From: Amoebophrya sp. AT5.2
Lineage: Eukaryota > Sar > Dinophyceae > Syndiniales > Amoebophryaceae
Assembly: GCA_005223375.1 (NCBI GenBank)
Contig: RXOD01003806.1
Span: 1 to 62,153, forward strand
Length of the DNA stretch: 62,153 nt
Direction: 5' to 3'
In this document: positions 39,143-48,307 of the stretch, piece by piece
How positions within the stretch are numbered: the first letter of the stretch is position 1
Layout: the number at the start of each line of letters is the position of its first letter
The notes under the pieces: model-generated
Told to the model about the DNA's origin: nothing
The model's input: the letters and a program-made list of their open reading frames with translations, nothing else
The model's database searches: none
Position numbers and translations under genes: made by a program

Positions 39143-42100
39143 TTATATAAATATAAGCATCACACAAAGGATAAGGAGGCAAAGCGTATTTCCTGTAAAT
39201 TCTGTACTTTTTCTTTCGCGGATCATTTCAGCATTGTTCTTGCCGTCCCGGTCGGTTTTCGTCTTGAGAGGACTTTCCATAAGTCCGTCGTCGTACGGAA
39301 ATTCCTCACCTTCCTCCTTCACAATCGCTTTCCTGTACGCTTCTCGCACCTCGCGTGCGTGCCGGTCTTTCTCCGAACCGTGGTCCGGTTCTTCTTCGTC
39401 AATCTGCAACCAATTTTGCGCCAGAATATCCTTGTGCTTCCAATAAACGTCGCTCTCGATGTACGCGTTTACCTGCAGCAATTCCTCCTTCAGGCGCGCC
39501 ATCTTCGCGCGCGCGCTTTGAAGTTTGCGAAGTTTTTCGTTGCGTTTTTCAGCGACCGCGGCAAAAGCTGAGTTGAACACGTACATCATGGTCGTTGGTG
39601 CTGCGAGCAATTTTCGGCGCCCCGAATAACGAAACGCTGGGCGCTCCTCACTTTGGTCGTCCTGCTTCGCTACTTTCGGAAATTTGTCTGCCCAACTAGC
39701 GAGCAGCTTCTGCTCTAGTGCGGTGAATTCGTGCCGCTTCCGGTCCGCATTCCAAGCTGAAGACTTTTCGTTCCCTTCTGCCTCTGTTCGCTGCTCCGCT
39801 TCCGCATTCTCCGACACGGACGGGTCGTGGAAAAGGTCGCGTAGCATAGGTTCGGGCAAAACCAAAACCTCCTCTCGCGACAGCCCCTCCAGTTCGTTGC
39901 CAAGTAGAGAGACGGCAGCGTCCACCGTTGACGTGTTCGATTCTTTCGGCACGACCGGCTGGTAGCTCGCATACGTTAGGCCCAAAGCTTGGGACTCCGC
40001 CGCCAGCGCACGCAGAACGCTCCTGTTCGATTTGAGCTTCTCCGTACGTTCTAGCGCCAGCCGCACTCGGTACGCCGTGCGCGAAGTAGCGATCGAGGAT
40101 TTCCAGCCACCCTTCATCCATTTGTTGGTTCCGCCGTCTGGTGTTTCCGCGTTCGCATCTGCATCCCCAGATCGCACCGCAATACGTGCAATGCGTTCAG
40201 CCTCCGTAGCGGCTAGGTCCTGCTTTTGCAAAAACTCGTGCACGAGGGCCGCGACACTGCCGTCCTCACTGAAGAGCTCGCGACTGCTCGCTGCGTATGC
40301 GGCGTCCAGGGTCTGCTTGCGCCAAGCCTCGGAGTCCAAATCTCTTCCGACCTGTACGACGAGAGAGTTTGCAGACGCGACCATTGTATCGCAGTATCGC
40401 TTCGAGAACAGAAGGGCTGTCGCAAGAGCCTCCATGTCATACTTGGACATCACGCTCTGCCCCCTACCTCCGCCCGGCTGGCCGCCAGACGGCGTCGAGT
40501 TCAGAATAACAGGGATGCAAACAGCGCCCGACAATGCGGCAGGTCGTGCAGCAGCTACAACTCCTTCCCCTGCCCCTCCTCTTGTAGCCTCTTTTCTAGC
40601 GACCGGCTGTCCTGGCCCTTCCCTCGCCGCTGGCTGCGTCATGATGTTTTTTTGCTCGTCCCCGCCACGCGCTAGAGCTTTCAGTTCCTCCGCACGCACT
40701 GGGTCTTGCCACATCTTGCGATACTCGAACTGCACGGTCGTTTTGCTCAGTCCGAAGGAGGTCCAGTCTCCGTCCTCCCCGCCAACTCGACCGGCCGGAG
40801 TTGTTCTGCCGGAAAGTTGATGCACCAGCAGCGCCCCGTCGACATGTTCACTTTCGCGTTTGCACCGTAGCTGAAAGCTGGCTTTTCGGAAAGTGTACGT
40901 GAGGTACCCGTAGGGAGCGGCCCCTTCGGAGCCGCCGTCCGCGAGGCCCATCTGCTGCTCGCAAGATGTGGCCTCTTTGAAGAGCTGGTCCCAGAACAAG
41001 AGGGCGGCGGCTTCAGGATAAACGCGCACGATGTGCCGGCGTCTTAGCTGCTCTTCACGTACAAAAGGACCGCGGGCACGGAGCACTGCGAGTTGCGCTG
41101 TGCTATTCGGCAGAATTTCATCGGAATTATCGCCTGCGTCATGGCATTGATTCTGGCCTTCTTTCCGGGTTTTCCCGCTCGCGGACGATGAACACACGGA
41201 GGACCTGTGCTGAGGTCGTGCCGGATCGACGCAGAGCTGCTGCTCTTTGGGCGGAGTGTTGTCTACGAGAAGCGTGGAAAGCGCGCCCATCGCGTGTGCC
41301 ACGACAACGCCCGAGTAGCTCAGCTTGATTCGTGCCTGGTGGAGATCGCGTTCGGGAGTAAGATCATGGTCATGGTGCTGGGGGTCGTTCCCCATGATGC
41401 GCTGTTGATCCTCGGCAAGGATCATAGCCTCGACGTGGTGCCAACTGGGAGGTAAGCAGCTGGGGCTGGCGGAGGTGCTAGAAGTCGTGGTCCTCACCGT
41501 GGTGCTTGGGTTCGGCTTCGGGGTGTGGCTACTTGTGGCAGCTGTCGTCCCAGAACCAGATGATAAACCCTCCGGCAGCTTCATCACAAAACTAGTGGAC
41601 AGAGCGTCACCGCTGCGCCTGTGCTGCTCTTTCTTGGCAAAGTTGTACTCGCTAACTTTCTTGATTTTGTCCAGCTTTGAGTTTTTGACCTCCTCTATGA
41701 AAGTCTGTATGATCTGGTGTAGGCCGAGAGCTGAGATACCGCGTGCAGCAGAAGTAGCAACTCCGCCTGCTGACACGGACGACGACGTCCCTCCCTCGAC
41801 AGCTGCGTCGCTCTCTAAGACACCTTCAGACTCATTGATGAAATGCACGATGTCCCCGTCCTCAGGCGCCTGCAGTAAATCGCCAAGAAACGGCCCATGC
41901 GCGTGCTCCTGCTGCCCCCTCTTCTCCTCGGTCGACAAAATGCGATCACCAGTGCGCCCCTCTACTTCGGAAACGTCTTGAGAAGCGCTTTGCTCACCCT
42001 CCAGCTGCGGGTGGTCATACAAATGCAAGAAAGTAGTCTCGAAATCGTTCGCGTTCACTCTGAAGACCAACAGATCCCACATCCGTTGCCGATGGCGCTC

Positions 42101-42622
42101 GTTCGGCGCCGGAAACTTCAAGAGTACCTGCAGCGGCCAGAAGAACGTCACATCAAGCTCCTCGCGGCCGCTGCAGGCTTGCAGAATCGCATTCACCCGT
42201 GGAAGAATCTCTTCCGCGATCTGCTTCCGTAGCTTCTCGACGTTCTGGTGGTCCTGTGCCGTGTACGCAGACAGGTCCGTCGGCGGAAAGTAATACCGTG
42301 GTGGTGGCGCGTGGTCCCCCTCCCCGCCCGTCCCCACCGCACAGGCATCATGATCGTGATCGGCAAGCGTCTGCGTGAAACTCTCCATGAACGCCATATC
42401 GTACTCGACGCCGGGCCGGAGTGAAGATTTCACCTGCTCCACGAACCGCAGTCTAGCCTGCTCGCCAGCACTAATCGGCTTCGTGAAGAGGAGCAGTTGC
42501 ACCAAAAGTACAACGCCAACCACTTTAATCGCCATCTTCGCACGTCGAAAAATCCTCATGATCGCGTTCGTGACGATATTCCCCCTCTCGCTGAACACGC
42601 TCAAGCCGCGTCTCTCGTCCAC
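39143..42622 (-). CDS. Unknown protein with N-terminal signal anchor
   Basis: This frame has 1159 codons from a GTG and is open upstream to about 42707. Residues 22-54 contain MRIFRRAKMAIKVVGVVLLV followed by QLLLFTKPISAGEQ. A basic stretch before 15 hydrophobic residues is typical of a signal peptide or signal anchor. The ATG at residue 22 or 30 is therefore a plausible true start, and this frame may open a new gene. The alternative is an exon with an acceptor near 42.70 kb and an internal membrane segment. The body is charged, with a coiled coil near residue 1060 (KRNEKLRKLQSARAKMARLK). The stop at 39143 follows a hydrophobic tail (LCLLILCVMLIFI). I suspect that tail is intron read-through, because AAAAA|GTACAG at 39208 is a phase-1 donor, but a C-terminal anchor cannot be excluded. 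No family is recognised. Confidence 0.78.
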   Translation of the reverse strand: MDERRGLSVFSERGNIVTNAIMRIFRRAKMAIKVVGVVLLVQLLLFTKPISAGEQARLRFVEQVKSSLRPGVEYDMAFMESFTQTLADHDHDACAVGTGGEGDHAPPPRYYFPPTDLSAYTAQDHQNVEKLRKQIAEEILPRVNAILQACSGREELDVTFFWPLQVLLKFPAPNERHRQRMWDLLVFRVNANDFETTFLHLYDHPQLEGEQSASQDVSEVEGRTGDRILSTEEKRGQQEHAHGPFLGDLLQAPEDGDIVHFINESEGVLESDAAVEGGTSSSVSAGGVATSAARGISALGLHQIIQTFIEEVKNSKLDKIKKVSEYNFAKKEQHRRSGDALSTSFVMKLPEGLSSGSGTTAATSSHTPKPNPSTTVRTTTSSTSASPSCLPPSWHHVEAMILAEDQQRIMGNDPQHHDHDLTPERDLHQARIKLSYSGVVVAHAMGALSTLLVDNTPPKEQQLCVDPARPQHRSSVCSSSASGKTRKEGQNQCHDAGDNSDEILPNSTAQLAVLRARGPFVREEQLRRRHIVRVYPEAAALLFWDQLFKEATSCEQQMGLADGGSEGAAPYGYLTYTFRKASFQLRCKRESEHVDGALLVHQLSGRTTPAGRVGGEDGDWTSFGLSKTTVQFEYRKMWQDPVRAEELKALARGGDEQKNIMTQPAAREGPGQPVARKEATRGGAGEGVVAAARPAALSGAVCIPVILNSTPSGGQPGGGRGQSVMSKYDMEALATALLFSKRYCDTMVASANSLVVQVGRDLDSEAWRKQTLDAAYAASSRELFSEDGSVAALVHEFLQKQDLAATEAERIARIAVRSGDADANAETPDGGTNKWMKGGWKSSIATSRTAYRVRLALERTEKLKSNRSVLRALAAESQALGLTYASYQPVVPKESNTSTVDAAVSLLGNELEGLSREEVLVLPEPMLRDLFHDPSVSENAEAEQRTEAEGNEKSSAWNADRKRHEFTALEQKLLASWADKFPKVAKQDDQSEERPAFRYSGRRKLLAAPTTMMYVFNSAFAAVAEKRNEKLRKLQSARAKMARLKEELLQVNAYIESDVYWKHKDILAQNWLQIDEEEPDHGSEKDRHAREVREAYRKAIVKEEGEEFPYDDGLMESPLKTKTDRDGKNNAEMIRERKSTEFTGNTLCLLILCVMLIFI

Positions 42623-42707
42623 CTCCCTGCTTCCGTTTCGGTCCTTTCGCGTGCGTGTCGACGTGCGTGGTCCGAAGATACCCGTCCGATCACTCGAGCT
42701 TTCTTTT

Positions 42708-44198
42708 CAAGTTTAAATCGATGTAAAATTCCAGCAAATCAGACTCAGTTACGAGTTGTCACTGTGAAAGCAATCCGAGCCCTTTAAGTTAGGTAGAGGT
42801 ACCGCTTTCCGCTTGCTAATTATTCTGATGTGGTTCTGGTAGGATATATATACAATACTGGGAGAATATCACTCAACTACTATGTGTCCGAGTTCGAGCG
42901 AAGAGGAAAGCAAGTAGTACGAATGGTAAAATAATTGTTCACTCCTTTACGATTCTTTCGCAAAGTGAAGTCCGCCTTCTCGCGGCCAGCGAACGTTGGC
43001 GTTCTTTTCGAGTGCCATCGCTGCCATAAATAGCGAAAAAGACTGGTCCTTTAGGCTTAGCATGCTACATCTACATGATCTTCAAGGCGGTGCGTGGATG
43101 CCTGTGTGCAGTCCCAGTCGCAAGAGATCAGGAAACAAAGAAAACTAACACACGTCACCAAGTTTTGTTGTTCTTGTTGTAGCGGGAAATTCTTATCTTA
43201 TTATAGCGAATGAAAAATCTTCGCGTCTCTGCTCGTCCCTCTAGTTTGGGTTAGAGCTAGTGCTAGAGAAACAAATGAAATCGAATTATCCAGAGTAGCA
43301 AAAATAAATAAAAAATTGTCCACGGTTAGAGAATCAAATATATCGCCGACGTTGAAGTAGTATCGGCGTCAGTTGTAGAACGAAGTAGACAAGTATGTTC
43401 TACCTCTACGAAAAGCTCATGCGATAATGCCGTGGACGTCTGGTTCCCCTGCTCACCAGGTGTGGTCGTGGTGGCTAACGTGTACTATCACCAGGTGTAG
43501 TAGGACTAGGAGGTAGAGCGTCAATCGCAAGAATCGACATGTAGTATCTATTACAACAAGTATTCAGGAACGGATGCCCGCGATGATGAGCCGGGATGCA
43601 AAACAAAACAATTCCTTTTCCCTGGGAAGTTTTACTAGACAACAAGCGAGCGTCCAAGCGTCCAATGAGTTCATCTGGTGGCACAAGTAAGTACAAGACG
43701 AAAGCAGAATCAGACGAGACAGACGAGAAGGGAGCGACCTGTCCTCGATTTGATATTTTTGTTTTTGCAAGAACGAGACCGGCTCGCCAAGGAGGGAGCG
43801 ACGTCGGAGTGAAACTGAAATTTTTTGAATTTGAGCAATCATTATAAGTAAAGCAGCCTGATGATTTTTTTTTGCCTGACATTAAAAAAAATATCATGCA
43901 ACAGAAAGATCTAGATCGCGGACCGATTCACATTCAGATTCACTTGTACTTGGCTCAGTGGACAACCTCCGAAAGCACCGTACGGAGTAGGGTACAGCTT
44001 TGCGCTCGGCTCTGGTGGAAGAGTAGACTTCTTTGCGACCCGGTCCTGTGGCTCTTGAGTTGTTACGCATGCACGTAGCATTCCGATAGATATGTTGACG
44101 GTTGCTTTGCTCCGGTGCTAGCCTCGGCATAAGTGGACAGTTACGGGGCTCACTGTGTTCTAAGTTCTTATAGAAAGACCGATACTTGTAGTTGTTCC
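42708..44198. other. Gap of ~1.5 kb: intergenic region or long intron
   Basis: This gap separates the 842- and 1159-codon frames. It is more A+T-rich than its neighbours. I could not find a splice chain across it. Open stretches occur on both strands: plus 43596-43847 (listed separately) and plus 43893-44078. A minus stretch at 44130-43894 reads NNSRATGPGRKEVYSSTRAE and more. If the signal anchor at about 42.56 kb marks a gene start, this gap would contain the promoter or 5' leader of that gene. No promoter motif is evident. Confidence 0.5.
43596..43847 (+). CDS. Candidate 83-residue ORF on the opposite strand
   Basis: The start context GCCGGGATG is good, and an in-frame stop lies just upstream. 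The product begins MQNKTIPFPWEVLLDNKRAS and reads like an ordinary soluble protein to its end (DVGVKLKFFEFEQSL). TTATAA|GTAAAG at its stop, then CTGAT, a T-run and CAACAG, could be a plus-strand intron leading into the open stretch that ends at 44078. Other frames here are also open, so chance is a real alternative. If real, it is the only plus-strand gene in the window. Confidence 0.3.
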   Translation: MQNKTIPFPWEVLLDNKRASKRPMSSSGGTSKYKTKAESDETDEKGATCPRFDIFVFARTRPARQGGSDVGVKLKFFEFEQSL

Positions 44199-46727
44199 CT
44201 AATTGTTGTTGTTAATTGTGGGGCGGGGCCACGTGAAAGTCTTGCCGCCATTGTTAATTGTTTCGTCCCACAATACAAGCTGCGTGCAGGTTGCTGCTTC
44301 GCTCGGTGCCTCTGCCTCCACGTCGCTAGAAGAAGAAGAAGAAGAAGTATCTTCTCTGTCGACATTTCTGTCCTTCCGGCCGAGCGGCCGCCGTCCCAAC
44401 GAAGACGATTTTTTGCGTACGAGCACGCCGATCCATTCCCGCACTGTTTTCAGGCCTTCGAACGTTTCCAGGTTTTCGCTATCTGCGCCCAGGTGCAGCC
44501 CGTCACTTGCATGTAACAGTGTCCGCCGCAGGAATGTCGCGTGTGGAGAAACCGGGCAGAGGTCGGCATTCGTCGTCGACGCCGCGGAACAGAAGTCGAT
44601 GCCTGCATGCAGAGAAACGTCGTACTTAGCCCGCAGTGCGCCGTTGTCGCTCCTGCGGTAGTGATCAGACCCAGGCTCAGGCAGTCGTCCTCCTGTCCGG
44701 GGGTGTAGCAGTGTGCTTTCGGATATATTAGCCGCAGCTCCAGGTGCAGCTGCTGTAGCTTGGTTCTGGTGGTCTGGTGATGTCCTCCCTGTATTCATAT
44801 TATTGACACTCCACCTCATCCTCGCTGACTCCTGATTGTTCAGCGCATGCGCGACAACCGGAAATTCGCCTCCTGTTAGAAGTTGCTCTAGCGCGCGGTG
44901 TCCCGCAGGCGTGCCGTCCTGTGCGTTCTTGCGTACGACTCTGTGTATTCCTCCCGCGCTTCTCTGTACGATCACGGCTTCAGCAAATAAAAGTGCACGC
45001 GCACGAACTTCCCGTGAGAGCACCTCTCGTAGCATCTGCGGTTGCAATAGGTGCCACGAAACTTTATGCGCTCGCGGCAGCATACGACTTTCTTCGAGCG
45101 CATCGGCAATCCACGGCGACCGAAACAGATTGCGACTTCGGGTCCTGGCCTTCCACAGTCCCGTCTGTTCGTGCTCCGCGAGTGGCGCAGCGTCGTAGTA
45201 GTTTTCGGCCTCATGCTCATCTGCAACGTAAGCGACGGTGGGCGATATGTCATCCTCTTCGTGTCCGTAGTGGTAGCTTGCCTGCACCAGTGACGGGGGA
45301 TGAATTTCTGGCGGGGCGAGTTTTCTGCCGAATGGCGGGGCCCAACACTCGGCGTTGGTGCTGGCCAGCGCGTGCAATCCTGTCGGCGTCGTCACCCAAA
45401 TCTTTCGAAAAGCGTACGCCTGCTCGGCACGAGGAGGGGGCCAAGTTCGACGACTGGCGTCCGGGTCCGACTTCTTGTTGCACTGCTCCACGCGACCGCT
45501 TGACGACGCGGCAAGAATTGCGGTAAAGCGCGCCGCCTCGATGTCCGTGATAAAAACTAACCGCTCCGTCGACTCCATTTGTCGCAGCGTCTGCCACTGC
45601 AACCACGGCCGGTTTGGCTTTTTATAGGGCCACAAAGCCAAGTGTACGACTTCCGGGATCTGCAGATGTGATTTCTTCCACAACGTCGCCGGCCCGTCTT
45701 GCTGCTCCTGTTCCGGAAACTCCTCAACCGCTACGTCGTACAATAGTTGGGCTAGAACCGCAAGAGGAGGTTGCTTCGGCACCAGTTCCCGCAGTGCTCT
45801 CTTCGCTACCTCAACATCAGCATCAACGTGCTGGTCAAGATTAGATGTCTCTGCTTGTTCTTCCCGCGTGGACGCCGCACCTGGGGCGCCAAGAAGCTTC
45901 GGCAACAAGGTGTGGACGCGGAGGAAGTCAGCGTTTCCCGTGATCGTAACCATGCGCGGGATGTAGTCAATGCGCTGCAAGGCTGCGAAAAGCTTGACAC
46001 TCAGATCCGTCCAGGCTTCTTGCCGAGATATAATTTCTCGCTTGAAAAGGCGTTGGCTATCCTCCTCGGTTTCCCGACCGGTCGCGTTTATCATTCGCGC
46101 CCGCTTAAAATGAGGGTCGCCTTCCAATAATGTGCGCCACTCTTCTTCGGTTGGTGGAGCAATGACCTCGGTGTCGGTACCGCTCGCCATCTTGCGACGA
46201 TCCTCGTCGACGTCGACCCCATCGTGCTTTCTCGAGTGAGATGACGACCACGTCGCATCCCCGCGTCGGGTTGTTCTTGTATTCGTATCTCGTTCGTCTC
46301 TTCGTACGTACCAGTGCGTGGGAAACGACGCAACCACATCTGCGATCGCTCCGGGCTTCCACGTGCAATTGTTGCGAAAGATTTCAAGAACGCTGCGCGA
46401 GAACGCTTCGTGCGCTGTGTATGGTAGCTGCCAGGCAAGCGGAGCGTCCCCGCGATGTAGTCCAAGCAGGCAAGAAGAAGACGCCTTGCCTTTCTGATGC
46501 TGTTCGTCTACTAAGTTCTCTTCTGCGGTGGAGGTTTCGCAGTCCTTGACACCCATGGAGGCGGGCTCCAGAATGTTCCCCCGGCGATCGAGATCGTCAA
46601 AGCCGAGCAGCTCGCGCATCTTCGCGGCAAACCGAAATAGCAGCTCAGCTTCGCCGCCAGACGTGTCATGGAAGAGCGCCATCTCTTCGTCGCTGATGGC
46701 CACTTCGAACTGTAGCCACAACAGCAT
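44199..46727 (-). CDS. Unknown protein or exon, 842 codons
   Basis: This frame runs from an ATG at 46727 to TAG. The ATG lies inside what looks like an intron end: CTAAT at 46730-46734, then GTTGTGGCTACAG ending at 46710. The exon probably starts at 46709 in phase 0, reading FEVAISDEEMALFHDTSGGE. No family is recognised. The protein is charged and mostly non-repetitive, with Trp-rich patches (KPNRPWLQWQTLRQM; SFPTHWYVRR). A Ser run encoded by an AGA microsatellite lies at 44328-44347, near the end. The last codons (TINNNN) include a 16-base GC box shared with the left window edge and may be read-through past a donor I could not place. It may belong to the DUF3638 gene upstream or stand alone. 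Confidence 0.75.
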   Translation of the reverse strand: MLLWLQFEVAISDEEMALFHDTSGGEAELLFRFAAKMRELLGFDDLDRRGNILEPASMGVKDCETSTAEENLVDEQHQKGKASSSCLLGLHRGDAPLAWQLPYTAHEAFSRSVLEIFRNNCTWKPGAIADVVASFPTHWYVRRDERDTNTRTTRRGDATWSSSHSRKHDGVDVDEDRRKMASGTDTEVIAPPTEEEWRTLLEGDPHFKRARMINATGRETEEDSQRLFKREIISRQEAWTDLSVKLFAALQRIDYIPRMVTITGNADFLRVHTLLPKLLGAPGAASTREEQAETSNLDQHVDADVEVAKRALRELVPKQPPLAVLAQLLYDVAVEEFPEQEQQDGPATLWKKSHLQIPEVVHLALWPYKKPNRPWLQWQTLRQMESTERLVFITDIEAARFTAILAASSSGRVEQCNKKSDPDASRRTWPPPRAEQAYAFRKIWVTTPTGLHALASTNAECWAPPFGRKLAPPEIHPPSLVQASYHYGHEEDDISPTVAYVADEHEAENYYDAAPLAEHEQTGLWKARTRSRNLFRSPWIADALEESRMLPRAHKVSWHLLQPQMLREVLSREVRARALLFAEAVIVQRSAGGIHRVVRKNAQDGTPAGHRALEQLLTGGEFPVVAHALNNQESARMRWSVNNMNTGRTSPDHQNQATAAAPGAAANISESTLLHPRTGGRLPEPGSDHYRRSDNGALRAKYDVSLHAGIDFCSAASTTNADLCPVSPHATFLRRTLLHASDGLHLGADSENLETFEGLKTVREWIGVLVRKKSSSLGRRPLGRKDRNVDREDTSSSSSSSDVEAEAPSEAATCTQLVLWDETINNGGKTFTWPRPTINNNN

Positions 46728-46734
46728 GTATTAG

Positions 46735-47613
46735 AAGAGGTTGAAAAAACCTGCTTGCTCGTCGTTCAGGTGTAGGTCTAGCCGTTATTAGATTCCCTCT
46801 TCGGAGCCGAAACATCAGTCATCATCCAGCCAACCAACGCGGATATTCAAGGAGTTCGTCCGAGCGTGGGCGTGCTTGGCTGGGGCTCTTTGCCTTTGCT
46901 TTTGCGTTTCAATTTCAAAGCCAATAGCGGTGCCATTTTTATAAATGACGGTAGTTATGTGGTCCGGTCGTGCTATGATGGGGTCCTGAATTTTAGATTT
47001 ATAAGAATGGCACCGCTACAGGTTAGCCTAACCTCGCCACTCTCTCTTACGTATATATTTTGTCACTGGGGAATTCACGGGGTACGACCACCGCTTTACG
47101 CTAAGGATAATGATGTGCCGCTGTGGCTGTCGTTAATAGGGCAAAACTCTCAAAATAAAAAAATAAATACTTTCTTATACTGCTGCAGCCAAGCCCAGGC
47201 CTAATTGCCGTTGCTTGAGCGCCGGCCTAAACCGTCATTGGCATATTAGGCCCTCGGAGCACGAGCAACTTAAGTTTGCGCATGCGCAACATGCAGCAGT
47301 ATACGTATTTATACTTAGATAGAATACTGCTCGGCCTCGGCCTCCAAAAAGCTAAAAAAGCAAGCACTGGGGAACCACACAGGAGATTTTGATACTGCAC
47401 GGCAGTGGAGCTTGCGGGCGGGGGCGGCGCAGGCGCTAGAGGATATTCATAAATATTTTTTCTACCTTCCAGAAGAGCGCAGCCGTCCCATGGGGGGCGT
47501 ACTGCCCAATCTAGTGCGTCGTGAAGGGAAGGCTCACAGCAACTACTCGTCTGTCAGCAAACCTACACCTGCGTCTAGTTGTAAGCATGAGGTTATTCTC
47601 TTCTTAGTTGTAC
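46735..47613 (-). other. Intron-like gap with many palindromes and possible small exons
   Basis: The minus strand holds several splice-like borders. CACTAG (ending at 47505) or GACAG (ending just before the ACGAGT that reads TSSCCEPSLHDALDWAVRPP) pairs with GGAAG|GTAGAA. A 76-base stretch, 47126-47051, lies between TTAACGACAG and ATAC|GTAAGAG and reads PQRHIIILSVKRWSYPVNSP. A 65-base intron-like stretch, 47050-46986, follows it. I could not join these in phase to 46709. The plus strand is also open from 46866 to 47204, so coding strand cannot be decided by eye. Palindromes are listed in the findings. Confidence 0.4.
46925..47018. repeat. 22-bp inverted repeat, 50-base spacer
   Basis: TAGCGGTGCCATTTTTATAAAT at 46925-46946 and its reverse complement at 46997-47018 match at 21 of 22 bases. 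The total length is 94 bases. The shape fits a miniature inverted-repeat element, an introner-like insertion or an RNA hairpin. No target-site duplication is obvious. Confidence 0.9.
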
Positions 47614-47802
47614 TCGTGCTGCCTTTTCTTGGTCGTGTCTATGCCGACTCGTTCAAGCGGCCACGTCCTCGTGCCAAATGGGCGTCCAAGCAACTTTCCG
47701 TGCCGCCGACGAAACTCCTTACGCAAGAGCTCGTGTCTCTTATCCATGTACTCCCGCACCAGGCCGTCTACGTCCATTTGTTCGTATCTCTTCCTGTCGT
47801 CG
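47614..47802 (-). CDS. Hidden 189-base exon
   Basis: The minus strand reads DDRKRYEQMDVDGLVREYMD, then KRHELLRKEFRRRHGKLLG, and on to DTTKKRQHE. Composition and codons are clearly protein-like, and the frame is open for 66 codons. The acceptor CCCCTCTAAAG puts the start at 47802 in phase 2. That agrees with the phase-2 donor of the exon at 48065. The donor is GA|GTACAA at 47614/47613. An alternative reading is a 57-residue ORF from ATG at 47777 to TAA at 47604, but phase agreement favours an exon of the DUF3638 gene. The plus-strand frames over the same bases are shadows. Function is unknown; it is basic and helical. Confidence 0.6.
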
Positions 47803-48064
47803 CTTTAGAGGGGCGAAAAATATATCCATTTTCGGCGGCATTTCTCGCGTGTCGCCCGTTATTTGGCTTCTGTCGCGATCAAAGAAATATATACCTACGA
47901 GACAATTGTACGTTTTCAGAACCAGGATAAGAACCAGCACGCTCAGGTTCTCGGGATCAGCGGCAGCGGAAATGAGACAAAATAAGTGACACTCTCACCA
48001 ACATCAGTTTGGGATGCAAATGCACAAGACGAAATGTCGGAGACAACACAGAAATATGAGCCAC

Positions 48065-48117
48065 CTCAATCTTAGCGCCTCCTGCCAGTCGCTTTGCGGT
48101 TCTACCTCCTTTCCTTG
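48065..48117 (-). CDS. Hidden 53-base exon
   Basis: CTCCGATTACATTTACAG is a strong acceptor and gives an exon start at 48117 in phase 0. The exon reads QGKEVEPQSDWQEALRL and ends at a phase-2 donor, TTGAG|GTGGCT (48065/48064). It joins upstream in phase 0 to CTAAAG|GTTCGG at 48347/48346, near the end of the DUF3638 exon. Downstream it joins in phase 2 to the exon at 47802. The introns would be 229 bases (48118-48346) and 262 bases (47803-48064); no other gene is seen in them. Confidence 0.55.
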
Positions 48118-48307
48118 CTGTAAATGTAATCGGAGCACAATGCAACCGAATACAGGAGCAAACGCCAGACAAAACACGCGACCGAATACAAGACAACACA
48201 GGCACACCATGCATGGGCACATCATTATACGAGACCAAGAACTACCCGAGGCCCTACAAGGGTCCCACTCCCACAGAGATGTTCAGAAAAATGGATTGTT
48301 CCCCTCC

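Larger units (their letters stand above)
38252..39207 (-). other. Two probable introns around a small candidate exon
   Basis: The upstream frame has the donor AAAAA|GTACAG at 39208/39207 (phase 1). A candidate exon lies at 38681-38607, also phase 1 at both ends, and the giant exon can open in phase 1 at 38251 or 38242. The rest shows no convincing gene. A second short open stretch, about 38537-38470, reads DRIASAAAVGGAASRVSAV between GACAG and CAG|GTGCGC. It may be another exon, but its phase does not fit the chain. A 17-bp direct repeat lies at 39024-39059. Confidence 0.45.

Noticed and set aside
39143..39207. C-terminal membrane anchor of the 1159-codon frame
   Set aside because: It is not fully excluded, but the hydrophobic codons lie after a phase-matching donor (AAAAA|GTACAG) in A+T-rich DNA, so intron read-through is more likely.
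46866..47204. 112-codon plus-strand ORF between minus-strand exons
   Set aside because: It overlaps minus-strand stretches with GT-AG borders and starts with GTG. Both strands are open, so it is not called as a gene.
47412..47930. 172-codon plus-strand ORF with a hydrophobic segment
   Set aside because: It is antisense to the well-supported 189-base exon at 47614-47802; the hydrophobic look comes from reading its Lys/Arg/Glu-rich codons backwards.
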